Below are positions 5,870 through 7,005 of a DNA stretch of 7,005 nt, piece after piece. A program made the position numbers and the translations under genes. The notes below the pieces were generated by a model. The model searched no databases and had not been told where the DNA came from. It worked only from the letters and a program-made list of their open reading frames with translations. Numbering within the stretch: the first letter of the stretch is position 1; the number at the start of each line of letters is the position of its first letter. The DNA comes from MADRE2 sp964397015 (lineage in GTDB: Bacteria > Desulfobacterota > Desulfobacteria > Desulfobacterales > Desulfobacteraceae): contig CAYNHL010000160.1 in the NCBI GenBank assembly GCA_964397015.1, positions 1 through 7,005 of the forward strand. Direction: 5' to 3'.

Positions 5870-6897
5870 TGAAATTGATCCGGGTTTTAAAAATACTGGT
5901 CACAGGATGTCTGCTTATCAGTCTCTTATCCGGATGTGATTTTTTGAAAGGCGCCGGTCATGACACCCGTGTCATCACGGATCAACTGGGAAGAAAGGTT
6001 GAAATACCGGTAAACCCGCAAAAGATAGCGGCCCTGCATCATTTCGGGGGAAAAATCGTATATGGTCTCAGCCAGCAGCACCGCCTGGTTGAAAAAAGCG
6101 TGTATGGCCGTGAAGCTCAATCCCTGGCAGCCGTGGACCGGGCATTTGCCGCTCTGCCCAGCCTGATACAGGGACACGGATACAATGTTGAGGGCCTGGT
6201 CAGCCTGGGTCCCCAGGTGATCTTTTCATATGCGTCCATGGACCGGTCTGAAATGGAACAGTTTGAACAGGCGGGAATTCCGGTGGTGGCGGTCAAGGGG
6301 GAAACCTTTGAAGAAAGTTTTGAAGCCATCCGGCTGATCTCCGATGTACTGGACTGCAAAGAAGCCGGTGAGCAATATATCACGGCCTGCCGGGATCTTC
6401 TGGATATGGTGGAATCCCGGTTGAAAGGCCGGGTGGGCAAACCGGTAAATGTCATGTTTGCCGGACCGAGAAGCGTGTATTCGGTTGCCACGGGCAATAT
6501 GCTCCAAAGCCGTATTCTGGCGCTGTCCGGGGCGGCCAACGTGGCTGTCGAATTAAAGGGATTCTGGGCGGATGTTTCCCCGGAACAGATCGCAAAATGG
6601 AACCCGGATGTGATTTTTTTAGGTTCTTACCTGGATGTCTACGGCAAGGAGGCCATCTATGAAAATCCCCAGTTCCAGACCGTAAGCGCGGTTAAAAACA
6701 AAAAAATCTATTCCTTCCCCTCCAATATCGGATGGTGGGACTATCCGGCCCCCCATTGTGTGCTGGGCGTGGTCTGGTCGGCAAAGACCCTTTATCCGGA
6801 ACTTTTTGAGGATATTGACATGCTGTCCATTGCAAATGAATTTTACCGGTCTTTTATCGGATATTCCTTTGAAGATCTCGGAGGCCGGCTCGAGTGA
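5869..6897 (+). CDS. Substrate-binding lipoprotein of an iron-complex/cobalamin-type ABC importer
   Basis: The 342-residue product begins MKLIRVLKILVTGCLLISLLSGC, a lipoprotein signal peptide with lipobox LSGC and lipidated Cys23. A Peripla_BP_2 fold follows: VITDQLGRKVEIP at 35-47, PQKIAALHHFGGKIVYGLS, NVEGLVSLGPQVIFSY at about 106-121, then the connecting helix and the second lobe with ADVSPEQIAKWNPDVIFLG. The start at 5869 is chosen because GGGAGG at 5859-5864 is close by and gives a normal signal peptide. The frame is open from GTG 5776, and ATG 5812 or 5866 are alternatives. The protein would capture the ligand in the periplasm, tethered to the inner membrane, and pass it to the permease that starts 4 nt before its own end (GTGA overlap). 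Unlike the binding protein at 3139, it is complete. Confidence 0.93.
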   Translation: MKLIRVLKILVTGCLLISLLSGCDFLKGAGHDTRVITDQLGRKVEIPVNPQKIAALHHFGGKIVYGLSQQHRLVEKSVYGREAQSLAAVDRAFAALPSLIQGHGYNVEGLVSLGPQVIFSYASMDRSEMEQFEQAGIPVVAVKGETFEESFEAIRLISDVLDCKEAGEQYITACRDLLDMVESRLKGRVGKPVNVMFAGPRSVYSVATGNMLQSRILALSGAANVAVELKGFWADVSPEQIAKWNPDVIFLGSYLDVYGKEAIYENPQFQTVSAVKNKKIYSFPSNIGWWDYPAPHCVLGVVWSAKTLYPELFEDIDMLSIANEFYRSFIGYSFEDLGGRLE

Positions 6898-7005
6898 AGA
6901 AAAAAATCATTATCATCGGTGTTTTTTTTCCGGCGGCATTGTACATCTGTCTTTGTACCGGGCAGTATCCCATTCATCCAGGCCATGTGGCAGGATTATT
7001 ACTGG
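6894..7005 (+). CDS. FecCD-family permease, N-terminal fragment (runs off the window)
   Basis: A GTG at 6894 overlaps the stop of the lipoprotein gene by 4 nt and has a good Shine-Dalgarno, CGGAGG at 6879-6884. The 37 visible codons start with KKK and give a hydrophobic helix (IIIIGVFFPAALYICL) followed by GQYPIHPGHVAGLLL. This matches the first membrane helix and the G-x-Y/V-x-I-x-x-x-x-V loop of BtuC/FecCD permeases. Tight overlap with a binding-protein gene supports the call and implies translational coupling. It is the second permease of the locus and would replace the damaged one at 4154 if the rest is intact, which cannot be seen here. Confidence 0.8.
   Translation, partial: MKKKIIIIGVFFPAALYICLCTGQYPIHPGHVAGLLL

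Overview
The window looks like part of an accessory metal-chelate uptake locus from a Gram-negative bacterium. The composition, the gene style (lipoprotein and FecCD-type ABC importers behind a TonB-dependent receptor) and the AT-rich intergenic DNA would fit a Desulfobacterota or similar deltaproteobacterial genome. That taxonomic guess is an inference and is weakly held.

Layout. Positions 1-420 (minus strand) hold the N-terminal 140 codons of a MacB/LolD/HrtA-type ABC ATPase, divergent from everything else. Positions 421-1032 are a long AT-rich regulatory interval. It holds four exact copies of an ATTGGTAA octamer in two inverted pairs, two near-identical promoter cores (TTGACA, 15-nt spacer, -10) and a perfect 13-bp hairpin with a T-tract. 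The first promoter and the hairpin delimit a possible small RNA of about 170 nt. The second promoter probably serves the TonB-dependent receptor (1033-3048). A terminator-like hairpin follows at 3063-3104.

Downstream, all on the plus strand, are a FecB/BtuF-like substrate-binding protein without its N-terminus (3139-4077), a FecCD permease with an apparent internal deletion and no good start codon (4154-4954), an apparently intact FecE/BtuD-type ATPase (4958-5761), a tiny interrupted reading frame (5783-5869), a complete substrate-binding lipoprotein (5869-6897), and the first 37 codons of a second permease (6894 to the window end).

How it works together. The receptor would move a metal complex (siderophore, haem, corrinoid or similar; the sequence does not say which) across the outer membrane with TonB energy. 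A binding lipoprotein would then deliver it to a FecCD permease driven by the ATPase. The first binding protein and first permease look damaged, whereas the second pair looks whole as far as it can be seen. The locus therefore reads as two tandem importer cassettes, the first decaying and its ATPase perhaps kept to energise the second permease. The most novel elements are the candidate small RNA that shares promoter and operator signals with the receptor, and the cluster of deletion scars.
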